A stretch of DNA of 64,000 nucleotides, taken from assembly GCA_037039685.1 (NCBI GenBank), contig JAWNGF010000001.1:8618001-8682000 (forward strand), read 5' to 3'. Both the position numbers and the translations under genes were made by a program. Below, in pieces: positions 23,631 through 34,286 of the stretch. Under the pieces are notes generated by a model. It was given only the letters and a program-made list of their open reading frames with translations. It had not been told where the DNA came from and did no database searches. This DNA comes from Ceratobasidium sp. AG-K. Taxonomy: Eukaryota; Basidiomycota; Agaricomycetes; Cantharellales; Ceratobasidiaceae. Every line of letters begins with the position of its first letter. The stretch's first letter is position 1.

Positions 23631-24565
23631 AATCGAGGCTGCTCAGTTGGTTGTTGGCAACTAGGCAGACGTGTTGACCTAAAATACCTTCTAGACGATG
23701 CTATTAAGCATAGTCGACTGTGAGACCCTTGCGCGCGTATCAGCAATAGGGTAAAAATAGTGTCAGTGTAGGATACTCGTAGTCGCAAAATAGACGGAGA
23801 GGAATAGTCATGGTCGGGCTAGGATGAGCGGAATGGCAACAAGTGATGATGAAGACCGGTATACATGACCGAGCCGGGCTTCAGTGCGCCGCATTTATGC
23901 ATGCAGATGCCCGAATAGCCTCTACCCAAGATTAGTCCCATGGTGGTGCATGTGGGGTTTAATGAAAGTACAATAAAAGTCACGTGAACAGTGCACCAAC
24001 TTGAGCTCACCATCACGGACCCTCCCCGACGCTGGCTACGCGCATTGACTCTTTGTAATCGATCCGGGTTTCGCGGCCGTTCCTATTGGTTTATCCATTG
24101 CGTGACTTTTTTTTTTTGGACGGGCCCATTGCGCCAGACCATCCCCTCGCTGCAGCACGTTCTTCAAGAGGCGACAGTGCATCTCGTAGGTGAAATGTTT
24201 CACACTCTTCTTTAGATTTCCGCCGCACTCCACCATCAGCGTGACACTCCATAGCTTGTAGACCCCCCCGAAATTATAGTGCCTTCTCGGAATGGACATT
24301 ATTACGCCGGAAGCCCCACCTCCACCGATCTCAAACCGGAAATCCAGGTTGCGAATGCCTATTTGACTCGCATACAGGCCCACTGTATTCACCAAATAGA
24401 CTCCATCTCACTCGGCGAGCTCGAGAATCCGGACGCCGCGGACACTGCCGAGCCGAATTTGCAACCCTCGATCGACGATTACCCCCACCTGGCTCCAAAA
24501 GCCCCGGCCACCAGTGGCTGGCCAAACTCCGATTTTGCGCCTCATCCGGACCAGTCGCGTCACAT
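23631..24565. other. Divergent intergenic region with a short upstream ORF
   Basis: Lies between ALDH copy C (-) and the RBR ligase (+). It contains CACGTG at 23981-23986 and a T11 tract at 24107-24117. A 24-codon open frame at 24292-24366 (starting MDIITPEAPPPPISNRK) lies in the probable 5' leader of the RBR gene and could act as a uORF. No other gene is seen. Confidence 0.4.
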
Positions 24566-26213
24566 ATGGAGAACACACAGCTACAAAACGACGAGATCGA
24601 AGCGCTGCAGGTGGGTTTCGAACCATACAATTGATTAACGTTCCGGTATTGATCTGGCCTTTTCCTTTCCTGTCCCTCGTTTTTCACAGGCGGTGTATCC
24701 GGGTATACTCACCTCGCGCGACGTTTCGGATGGGAAACAAGTACAGTTGGATGTGGCGGTCGAATTGGAGGCCGAGCGCGAGTTTGAGATTGTGTCAAGC
24801 GTGGCGAGTTCGTCGTCGCCGGGGATCCAACTGCGGTTGGCGCACCTGCCGCCGCTTCTAGTCACGGTTTTGCTCCCGCCGACTTACCCCTCGACGAAAC
24901 CGGTCATCCAAAACATTCAAGCCAGACACGCGTGGCTCGATCCCCGACGCGTACAAACGCTGTTTGAGCAGCTGGACGACATGTGGAAACCCGACGAGGG
25001 CGCACTCTGGGACTGGGTCGAGCACATTCGAACCGGGAGTTTTATCGACTCGACGCTCGCGCACCCGTCGCCTAAAATTCTGCTCGCGCATTTGACAGCG
25101 CACCAATCCGCCTCGTCAGAGGCGCAATTTTCGGCCCAGGCGTATACGTGTGGGATTTGCCTTGCGCCTAAACGTGGGACAAAGTGTGTTCAACTCCCAT
25201 GTGAGCACCGGCATGTGTTTTGTCTCGAGTGTGTGCAGGGATATTGGGGTCTTGCTGTAGCCGAGGGCGAAGCAAGCAAGGTCGGGTGTCCAGGTGTCGA
25301 GTGTGTAAAGGGAGATGGGGAGGGCGTTGGCGGGGCCGAGTGGGAGGATGTGGTGCGGAGGGTGTTGAGCGAGGACGAAGTCAAGCGGTGGAAGTGGCTG
25401 CGTGTCAAGCAAGCTGCAGAAAAAGGTGAGCTCCCAGCCATTTTTTAATCGTGAATTAACATTAGGCAGACCCACACACCGTGCCATGTCCAGTACAAAT
25501 GTGTCAGGCCCCGGTGCCACGGCCCCAGGCGGCAGCCGAAGACGAGTCGGGATGGTCCCGGCTCCGCACGTGTGATGCATGTGGGTATGCGTTTTGCGTG
25601 GCGTGTCGGCGAACGTGGTAAGTCCGTGGGTGGATGTATGCGCGGGTGCTAAGGGAACTAGGCACGGACCCGTGTCGCGCTGTGCGGTCACGCGCACGGT
25701 CGAGTTTATCGAGGCGTACATTGCTTTGGCGGAACAGGATCCGCGACGACGGGCGCTCGAGGTTCAGTATGGAAAGAAGAACTTGGAGCGGATGGCGCTC
25801 GAATATCAGCAGGACAAGGAGAACCAGGCATGGCTAAAAGAAAAGACGATGGCGTGTCCGGGGTGTGATACGAATGTGGAAAAGAGCCAAGGTGCGGAGG
25901 CTGGAGCGTTGAATGGCCCAGGCTGACTGAATGAACAGGATGCAATCATATGACGTGGGTGTATGCGGTGTGAGCGAACCGGTAACTGATTCCGGAGCAG
26001 ATGCGTGCGGTGTCGGGTGCATTTCTGTTTTCGATGCGGGACCAAGATTCGTGCCGAGCAGCCGTACAAGCACTTTGACCAGCCGGGGAGCTGCTATGGC
26101 AAGCTGTTCGACTATGATGCGACGTCGTGGGTGAGTGGGATGGCGTAGTTTGTACGATCGCTAACGCGGAGCAGGAACCAGACGAGGGGGATCTGCTGCG
26201 ATTTGCACTGTAG
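24566..26213 (+). CDS. RWD-RBR E3 ubiquitin ligase (RNF14/Itt1-like)
   Basis: RING-between-RING ubiquitin ligase of about 440 residues. The start MENTQLQNDEIEALQAVYPG opens an RWD domain (residues 1 to about 110, with LPPTYPSTKPV). RING1 follows: YTCGICLAPKRGTKCVQLPC and EHRHVFCLECVQGYWGLAV. The IBR has CPVQMCQAP and CDACGYAFCVACRRTW. RING2 is CPGCDTNVEKSQG, GCNHM, then TCVRCRVHFCFRCGTKIRAE. The Cys in G-C-N-H-M-T-C is the thioester-forming catalytic Cys by analogy with other RBR ligases. It lies on a 16-nt microexon (25939-25954) between two introns. The end is YDATSW joined to EPDEGDLLRFAL. RNF14/Itt1 proteins are linked to translation and stress ubiquitylation; the target here is unknown. 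Confidence 0.9.
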
Positions 26214-26384
26214 GCTGGACTGTGGCTGTGGTTATGACGCGTTACTCGTGACGTTAGAATTGTAATACAAATGGTCACATAGCTTATAATTGGGGATCGG
26301 ATGGACCCTCGAATTATCCCGCCGTGAATCAGTCAACGACGATATACCCATAAAAGCCCGTTGCTCTGTGCCATACCCGCAGCC

Positions 26385-29300
26385 ATGGATATCTATACTA
26401 CGTCGTTTACGCACCCACGCCCACAGCAGACCGCGTCGTACTCGCCAGCGTCGTCGATTGACTTTACGCCTGAGCTCCGGACGCCACAAATGCCTATTCG
26501 CCCGTGCGACGGCCTGTGCGCACACCCGCAGTGTCGGCCGAGGTGGCGCCCGAGGCGATGCAGGCGGTGTGCATGGACGCGATGCAGCAGCACGGATGCC
26601 TGGTGACCTATACGCGCGCCGACGACGGCCGTGGCTGGAACCTGCATCTGTCGGGGGCGTATGCTCAGGTCATGGCTGCCCGCGGACACATTCTTCGGTA
26701 AGCCACTGTTTTTATTGTGTAATTTCAGCTAATTTCCGCAGCGAGTGCCCGGTGCAGGTGCGCGCAGCCATCAAGGTCGCCCGTCACGAGATCCTCGACT
26801 CGCCCACGTCGTCGCCGGCCCTCAAGCCTGATGTGCGCCGGCGCTTGGACGAAATTGCCAGCCAGACGCTCGCCCACATTGCCGTTGTCAATGCCTCGGG
26901 CACCCTAAGCGCCGTCCCAGTCCCCGACGGCATCAACTCACAGGCATGGAGCGGGCTCGAACCGGAGCGCATGTGCGAGCTCGTCGTCAGCGGCACCCGC
27001 GAGGCTGTCGCCATTGCCCGGCTGCGTCTGCTCGTCATGATCGACGAGCTCTCGGGGCTGCACGCCGACAGCTGCGACATTGACTACAAACTGCACTCGA
27101 TCATCGCTGGCCGCAAGCGCAACGTGATCCAGACCATCCAGGAAGAAACCGCCACTAATATCTATCTGCCCTCGTCGCTCGTTGGGCTCAACGCACACAT
27201 GATCCCCGCTCCACAGGGCCAAAAATCACACCTCAACACGATATGGATCACCGGCGAGTTTTTCGGCGTCCAGCGTGCGAGGGACATGCTCGTCCAGGTC
27301 GCAACCGTCAAGGTGAGATTTTTTAGGCTCGTTTGGCTTGGCTGACAGTTCTAGGGTAAATCTCTCATCTCGCGCGACACGGCCATCCTCCCCCGCAAAC
27401 TCGACTGGATGCTGCTCGAGCGCCTCGACGAGCTCAAGTCCATCATGACCGACAATGGCACATATATCCATCTTCCCCCGGTCGGCAGTCAGGCCAGCCT
27501 CGTGAGCGTTTTCGGAGACCACCGCGTGAACATCCAACGCACCTGTCGTGCCGTTATGCAATTGGTGAGTCGATTTCAGATGTCTCGGCCGTTCGCGACT
27601 GATTTCCACAGGCTTGCCAATTTTATGTCGCTTCGTTTTGGCTCTTGCCAGTCCATTTCAATGTCCTCATGCCCGTCGCTACGCTCAACCCCGCCAGCAT
27701 GCCCGGCGTGCTCAAGAGCATCGCTGGGCAGGCGGGCGCCGAAGTCGTTTTCAAGAGTAATTGTTTTGAAATGCACGGTCTCGAACACGAGGTTCGAAGC
27801 GCTGTCATGATGGTCCTTGAACTCGACGTCATTCAGGTGGGTATGACTCTTGAGACTCAATCGCGGCTTCCAACTCCGTCATTAGACCTTTAGGCACGAA
27901 ATTCGATTCCAGATCGAGCTCGCCAACGAACATCGAGATTTTATCAGCGGGAAAAAGAATGGCAAGATCAACAAGATTATGCAAATGGCCAATGTCAAGA
28001 TCAAGTTTGAGACGTTCAACGAGTTCAACTTTCTCATGGACCTCGCCGGCAACGACGCCAGCGTCATTTCGGGTCTCATGCTCCTCCAGGAAGAACTCCC
28101 GGCCGAGATTTCGTTCCATGTGCCCGAGACCTATCACAAGCGCATTATCGGCGTCGGCGGCCGCAGTATCCAGCGCATTATGAAAAAGTACGGGGTCTAT
28201 GTCAAATTTTCCAATGCCGAAGAGTTTGCCGCGCTTGGTGGGTACAGTGACAACGAGGACAATGTCATTGCACGCACCCCAGCCAAGAACGCAATCAATC
28301 TCGACAATCTCAAACAGGCCGTCATGGAGCTCGTTCATCCCAAGGTCAGCTGGACACGTTTTGCGGGGTCCGCACGTTTACTGATCGTCGCTCTGCGCCA
28401 CAGGACAAGGACTATGTCACCGAACCGTGTCGATCCCCCGCCGCTACCACCGTACTCTCCTCGGCGAAAAAAGCATTTTCATCAAGGATATCGAGACCAA
28501 GACCAATTCGCGCGTTCGGTTCCCCGACAAGGAGTCTGCCTCGGACGCTGTTGCCATTTTCGGACCCGAGAGCCAGGTGCATGTCGCCTCGGCCATGCTC
28601 ATGGTGAGTTTCTTGGTGCTGCCTCGACCCCGACTAACTCTTTGCTAGGACCATGTTCCATTCGAGGCCGATATGGTCGTTCCACCCCACTCGGAGCTCG
28701 CCTCAATTGTCCAATCCTCCGACTATCTCGCATTCTCCGAGGGATGCAAGCGCGACTACCAGGTTGTCATTGTGCCTCAAATTCCCGCCAGCGGGTCCGG
28801 CGAGCGTCCGAGCTTCAAGTTTAGATGTCAGCGCAGCAATAGCGACTTCCTGTCGACTGCGCGCGAGCAGCTCGAGGCGTTTTTGGTCAATGCGGGCGTG
28901 GAAGTGTACCCCTCTACGCTCGGCAAGCGTGCAGATTCGTACATTACCGACGCATTCCCTCATTTTGGAAGCAAGCTCTTGTCAACGACGACCCCTGCCA
29001 CGAGCACCGTCTCTGCTACTTCAGGTACGTACCCTATCACAGCCTAGTCCGCATCTGACTTGGCGCAGAACTGGTTGAGTTTCCACGCACGAGCGATGGC
29101 TTCGAGCGCCGGATCCGCTTGGCGAGTTCGACCCCCGATGTCAAGGCGCTGTTCAACAATCCGTCGTACGTGTACAAGCTCCCCGAGCACGACGAGACCG
29201 ACGACGTTGGGTTCGAGCGCAACTATGCCGTCTCGGGTCCGCCGCTCACCGCAGACATGTGGAGTCCGCCGTTGCATTACGTGAGTCACATTGTCACTGG

Positions 29301-29842
29301 TCTACCCGCGTTCCCCTCTTCATGTGATTCCCTGATCACTGCTCTACCCGCACTGCTTCTCCCGCATGCTGTTGCTGACTGATGCGTGTAGCGCGCCGGC
29401 TTCCCACTCACGCACTCCCGCGCCATGGAAGATTCCGTCAAACGCGGCTCGGACTCGCTTCTCGAGAGCAAACTCAAGGAGCGCATCACCAAACCCCGGT
29501 CTCTTCAAAACAGGTACGTCTCCCGGGCACGCACGTACAGGGTCACTAACTCCCATGCCCAGGGCCCAAAGTCTGGACCTCACCTCGCTCACCTCGGTCG
29601 CGCGCCAAGCGTCTTCGATCCATACCATCAACGAAACGATCCGCTCGGCCTCACCCACGGATTACTCTACTACGCCTTCAAGCCCGACAAGTGCGACGAT
29701 TCCGTCTTTCCCCTCGGTCAATGGACCTTCGTTCGGAAACGGAAGCTTGCCCAAGGTCTTGCCGCGCCAAACGATGCCCCCTGGCGGGACCGACGAAATC
29801 ACGCGCGCAATGGCCTCTGTCCGGTTCGACTCGATGCACTAA
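26385..29842 (+). CDS. Multi-KH-domain RNA-binding protein (apparent one-base frame break near the start)
   Basis: Large cytoplasmic-type KH protein, about 950 residues. The N-terminus MDIYTTSFTHPRPQQTASYS to TPELRTPQ is followed by VSAEVAPEAMQAVCMDAMQQ, but in another frame. One extra A in the A3 run at 26488-26490 would join the two, reading on into NAYSPVRRP. KH modules are visible: SIIAGRKRNVIQTIQEETAT, MPGVLKSIAGQAGAEVVF, FISGKKNGKINKIMQMANVK, RIIGVGGRSIQRIMKKYGVY and TLLGEKSIFIKDIETKTNSR. The C-terminal half is a non-KH domain (FERRIRLASSTPDVKALFNN) and a disordered Ser-rich tail ending VRFDSMH. Vigilin-like repeat architecture, but I cannot name an orthologue. The gene follows the RBR gene head to tail with only 171 bp between. 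Confidence 0.82.
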
Positions 29843-30181
29843 CCGACAAAGACTGTCTTATGCTTTTCCATTTTCATTCTTCTCGAGTACCCATATCCTA
29901 TGCCCAGCCATTCGTTCAAGCTTCTACAATGCTCAACGTCTGGTCCAAGTTTTTCGTCATTTCACTCAATCCAACGGACACCCTGCTCGTGCACTAAAAC
30001 CCCAAAGCAAAAGTTACCCCCCTCGCATTGGAACCCCTTCTGTTTCCGCGTCCTGTATCTGAATGTGTGTGTTGTACTATATGCATGAGTTGGCAGGGTC
30101 GCTGTGAATTTATATCGTTATCGCGAACGAGTGTGCGTCAAATCCCGAGAATGCGATCTATGATTAGGATATATGACATGA
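29843..30181. other. Convergent 3' region
   Basis: Holds the 3' UTRs of the KH-protein gene (+) and the transporter (-). No gene is seen. Confidence 0.4.
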
Positions 30182-32425
30182 TTATATGTTGGAGTATTTT
30201 GCTTTGAGAGATTTTGCGAGTTTGAGCGTGAGGAACGCCGCTACAGCTGAACATATGCCTCCGATCCTGAACACTACACCGATGCTATCAGACTGCTTTC
30301 CGGGCGGTAACGAGTCTGTAGAGCTAGATCCACCAGGGTGTAAAAGTTGTTGGGTGTCGAGGAGCGCAAAGACGGCAGACGAGACTCCGATAATGACAAA
30401 TTGAGGAATGACGACAAAGATATTGTGGATTCCCTGTACCAGCGATTAGGCTTGCGCATTTCTCGGGCGAACCACTCACCAAGATCACACCAGCTTGTTG
30501 AGGACCATGGTCCGACGGGGGTGGAGGGGTACTCTCGACGTTTTCCCAGTCTTCGGCTTCGTTGAGGAGCGCAAGCGATACGTCTAGTTCCGCCGTGCTT
30601 GCTCCGCCACGTATCCGCCCACCGTGTTGTTCCGCCGCGATGGCTTCTCCGAGCTGTAAGCGGTTAGTGCATGCGTGGCTTAGTGAGGCGTCAGGCTTAC
30701 TAGTGCATAGGGCGCCCAACTGCTTACTGCCGAGCAAAATCCAATGAGAACGAAGATGAACGACGCGAATCCGGGTCCTCGCACGAGGCTAACGCGGTGT
30801 TAGGGCAACGGTAAACCAAGGTCAAAGCAGACTTACATGGTACTCAGCAACAATACACCAAAAAACATGTGCGATGCGGCCCACGTCTTGGCCAAATCAA
30901 ACCTGGTCTCCCGTAGCTTGTGCAACCTCTGTTGCACCTCGATCGGCAAACGCTTCAGAAGCTCCCAAAAGATCCCGCCTATACTCTGCTGGTCGACCTC
31001 ACTCCAGCTGACGACAAAGAGCGGAAGCAGGACCGAGGCGAAGAGTGTGAGGAGTGCCCCGTGAAAGAGCGCTCTCGAGCCAACGCGGATTCCCTCTTCA
31101 ACAGAGCTTCATTTGATGGGCCGCGTGGGTCTCCGCGGTCGAGTGCATCGCGGACGTAGATGTCGCCGATGTATTCCGTGGCAAACAGCATGACAGGGAG
31201 CCAGCCAAGCCAAGAGCTAAAGTATTGTTGGTTAAATGCGCGACAGGAGCTGGATATAGGCGTACAAGAACTGGATGAAACACTATATAATTTCTTGAGT
31301 ATCTAGTTGAGGATATATGCACGAACATGACTCACAATGCTGCGAATTGTCGCGGGTAAGCGAAGCATCAGATCCCACATATTTCGTATGAGTTGTTTGA
31401 TGTCGGTGGCATCTCCTGGGCTGAGATTTCTTAGTTCAAGGTTGGCAAAGAATCGAAAGCAACCCACCGTGGCTGGTGCACGGCCTCTTGAACAAACATC
31501 GAGGTAACGACATGGGTGCCAAGGAGTAAGAGGCCAGAGATCATGCTGAGGAGCCCGATTTGGCTCCAGTTGCTCGAAAAGACGTATGGAAGGTCCAGAT
31601 TACCGCTGAAACCTGTGTCAGTGTGAGGTATAATAGGTTGGCATGTTGACTTACATAAAGAAGCCAAGAACCTGGCCGAGCCCAGACGTTCGACTTGCCC
31701 AAGCGTTGCTAAGCAAAAATATGAAAACAAGTTTACGGGAATCCGCCGGCACCTCTTACCCAGAATTTTGTTCATGAGGTGGTAGCATGTCTACAATCAA
31801 CGCTCGATCCGCAGACATGACTGGTCCTGTGTAAGTACCACGTAGAAAATAGGTGTGGATTTACACCTACTTGCGTTGACAGAAAAGTCGATACATATGA
31901 TCGACAAAACTGATATCAGAATCGCGATTCCTTGGGCCTAGTGGATATTGGGATAAAAGCAGGGCGTGGGTTACCAACGAGTATACTCACATGTGATGGC
32001 CATAATGTCTCTCCGATCCCTCGCGCGAACCCAAGTGCAAGCATCGAGGGTACACAGACTAAACACCCGCCCATCATAAATGGTCTCCGTCGTCCGTACT
32101 TTGAGGTAGAAGCGTCGGCTAGCGCGCCTAGTGGTTTTCGACTGTTAAATCATGGCATATCGAGGTCGAGCGAAAAGTACGAACCTATTAAGGGTTGCAT
32201 TATAATTCCTGAAAGTGGTCCAGCAAGAAATACGAGAGATATGCTACTTTTAGACATTCCGAGAGATAATAAAGTAGGAGTCGCGTGAGACATCATCGAC
32301 GCCCAAAGAACGCTTGTTCCTAGACCAGGCAGTGCCAGAAGAGGAAGATGTAGCCATTGAGGACCGATGATATATCCAATATTGGCCTCTGGGTGCTGGT
32401 TTTGCAGACTCGGAAACAGGACCAT
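30182..32425 (-). CDS. Sucrose/glycoside-type MFS transporter (GPH-like)
   Basis: Twelve-helix sugar:proton symporter related to plant and fission-yeast sucrose/maltose carriers. Start at 32425: MVLFPSLQNQHPEANIGYII, then GPQWLHLPLLALPGLGTSVL and SSISLVFLAGPLSGIIMQPL. The 'AGPLSG...QPLIG' block is the sucrose-transporter signature. Then KPLGALADASTSKYGRRRPF (the loop 2-3 R-x-G-R-R-R-P-F), YGNLDLPYVFSSNWSQIGLL, and FATEYIGDIYVRDALDRGDP (MGDIY-type helix 8). The end is VVFRIGGICSAVAAFLTLKL with a basic tail. A longer out-of-frame upstream ORF (start 32580) overlaps the main start, so either translation is controlled or an intron lies in the leader. Substrate is inferred only from family. Uptake of plant sucrose would fit a plant-associated fungus. 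Confidence 0.85.
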
Positions 32426-32603
32426 CTTGGAGGGTCGGGTTTGGGGCGGGGAGCTAAGCTACGCCAGCCGTCGCTCAAGTTTGGAAGAGAGTTGGTAAAC
32501 GTGACGCGAGTCGCGCGCTTGAGAGCAGAGCACAGCCACATGACTTCCATGCGGGGTTTGACCTGAATGACATAAACCATAGACTAAGGTAGTTGCATAC
32601 ATT

Positions 32604-34020
32604 CTATTCAATGGATCCCAGCTTCAACATCCCATGATCAAGCCAGATGGAAGGGATGCCGTTCCACCATTCCTTCACTTTGAGAGCATTCTTGTTTTCC
32701 GTTTTCAACGACGACACAATCAATTGGGACCCGCCTGCGCAACGAATCCGTAGTGTGTTATCTGTTGGCTCGTACAGAGCATCACCTGGTAGCTGCAATC
32801 TCAGGTTCCGGTCATCGTTCCTAGCTACACGCATTTCGAGTAGCTGAAGCCGAGATTTGTGTTTATCGGGTATTGTCGTAAACACAGGGCGCTACTCGCA
32901 ATTTTAGTAGCTATATGCGATGGTGGGTCGGAAATCACCTGGTGCCCGATAGCACGGTGTGTGCGCTCAACACATTCTGCATCCCAAGTCTTCCAATCAA
33001 TTTCGCTCTGCTCTGTTCTTATCAATCGAGCCTTTGTGGCCTTCGAATGGTCTTGCGGAACCGCAGCAAACGACTAGCTCCAGAGTCAGGATAGCCAGCA
33101 TGAAAATAGGGCAAATACTCGCTGGGTTATTCTTGGCTTGGCGCAAGACACTGATCAGAAGGCCGCCTCCCAATCTTGCAAGCTCAGGTTCGAGTGATGT
33201 GTAAGTAGAAGAAGGGGGCACTTTCTAGGCGAAAGCGTTGATGTAACCTGTGGGCTGGATCAACAAAGCCACGCACCATCGCTTGTTGGGCCCAAATGTC
33301 GCCAAAATCGAATCCCCTTCCATCTTCCATCTCTATCACACTTACTCCAGTAGTATCGACAGCATCTAAGAGTGCGTGTTGAATTGGAGCCGCACCGCGA
33401 TACCTTGGCAGCAGTGAGGGATGAACGTTAAGTTTCCTACCCCTGCCAAACAAGTCCAAGCAGCTACTTGGAATACGTCGTCCGAAGGATGCGGTCACTA
33501 AAACATTGTTCACCGAAGGCTTGCTGAACGGTGCTGGTGGCTTGAATCGAATTAGTCGGCTGTAGCTGAACTACATGCGCTAGAAACCTACCACCCAGTG
33601 AGAGAAGTCACCCTTATCCTCCGGCACATGTAGTACGGGGATATCTTTCGATTCAGCGAGTAGCTTTAGGGGTGCTTTGTAGCTATAAGATACATACATA
33701 AGTCCTGGCGCGTGTTCAACTCACCTACAGTCAAAGTCTGGCGTCTCCGTCCGGTCCATTGGTCAGGAGTAGTTGCGACCATGAGTGAGTCCAATATATC
33801 TGACGCAAATATCTGAGCTCTACGATTTACCGCGAGCGAACTGAGTGACCTTTGGCCCGATGTAATTCGTCGAATACTGCAGTGGAGAAAGAATCCCTCC
33901 CAAAGATAAAACATTAAAATTTCGGCGAGTTGAGAAACTTTCACCAGTCGGGGATGGTATAAACTGGTGGACAAGAGAGGTCCTAGGGGATTTTCTTGAG
34001 CTAGTACAATGCCTCCACAT
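32604..34020 (-). CDS. FMT1: Mitochondrial methionyl-tRNA formyltransferase, with an apparent one-base frame break
   Basis: Formylates initiator Met-tRNA in mitochondria using 10-formyl-THF. The presequence and strand 1 (MWRHCTSSRKSPRTSLVHQF, then FSTRRNFNVLSLG) read in one frame, but FGRDSFSTAVFDELHRAK follows in another. Adding one T to the T3 run (plus-strand AAA at 33902-33904) would reconnect them. The remaining exons are clean: DILDSLMVATTPDQWTGRRR, APLKLLAESKDIPVLHVPED, FGRRIPSSCLDLF, then LNVHPSLLPRYRGAAPIQHA with the N..H catalytic pair and SLLP loop. TGVSVIEMEDGRGFDFGDIW carries the catalytic Asp. The C-terminal OB-like domain ends WLDHGMLKLGSIE. The break is either a sequence error or a true null. 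Starts are divergent from the gene at 34287. Confidence 0.85.
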
Positions 34021-34286
34021 ACGGCTACCCAGAACGATGAAGTCGGTTGACAAGGCTGCTTGGGCGCTTACCTATGGTCGTTTGGCAATTAGACGCCACC
34101 GGTGTGGCTTTCCAGCCGTCTTCCTTACTCATCGTCGGTCAAACCTAGACACGCCTATCTCAGAGGTGTGGTCTGGTAGTCTTGGGAAGATATAGCCTCT
34201 GAACACCTGTCTCTACACGCCTACTCGTTCGTACAATAAAAACCTTGGACTGATTGACGCGTCTAGAGCTCAAGTATTAATTCACG
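34021..34286. promoter_or_regulatory. Divergent intergenic region
   Basis: About 266 bp between the formyltransferase (-) and the coiled-coil protein (+). No clear core motifs are seen. An in-frame upstream ATG for the formyltransferase at 34053 is present. Confidence 0.3.

Noticed and set aside
24001..24565. Extra 5' exon for the RBR ligase from the MDIITPEAPPPP frame
   Set aside because: That frame stops at 24366 before the RWD domain, and the RWD start at 24566 already has the normal family N-terminus.
26290..26700. Alternative N-terminal reading of the KH protein starting at 26290
   Set aside because: Its sequence is Arg/His-rich shadow translation; the KH exon is read in another frame.
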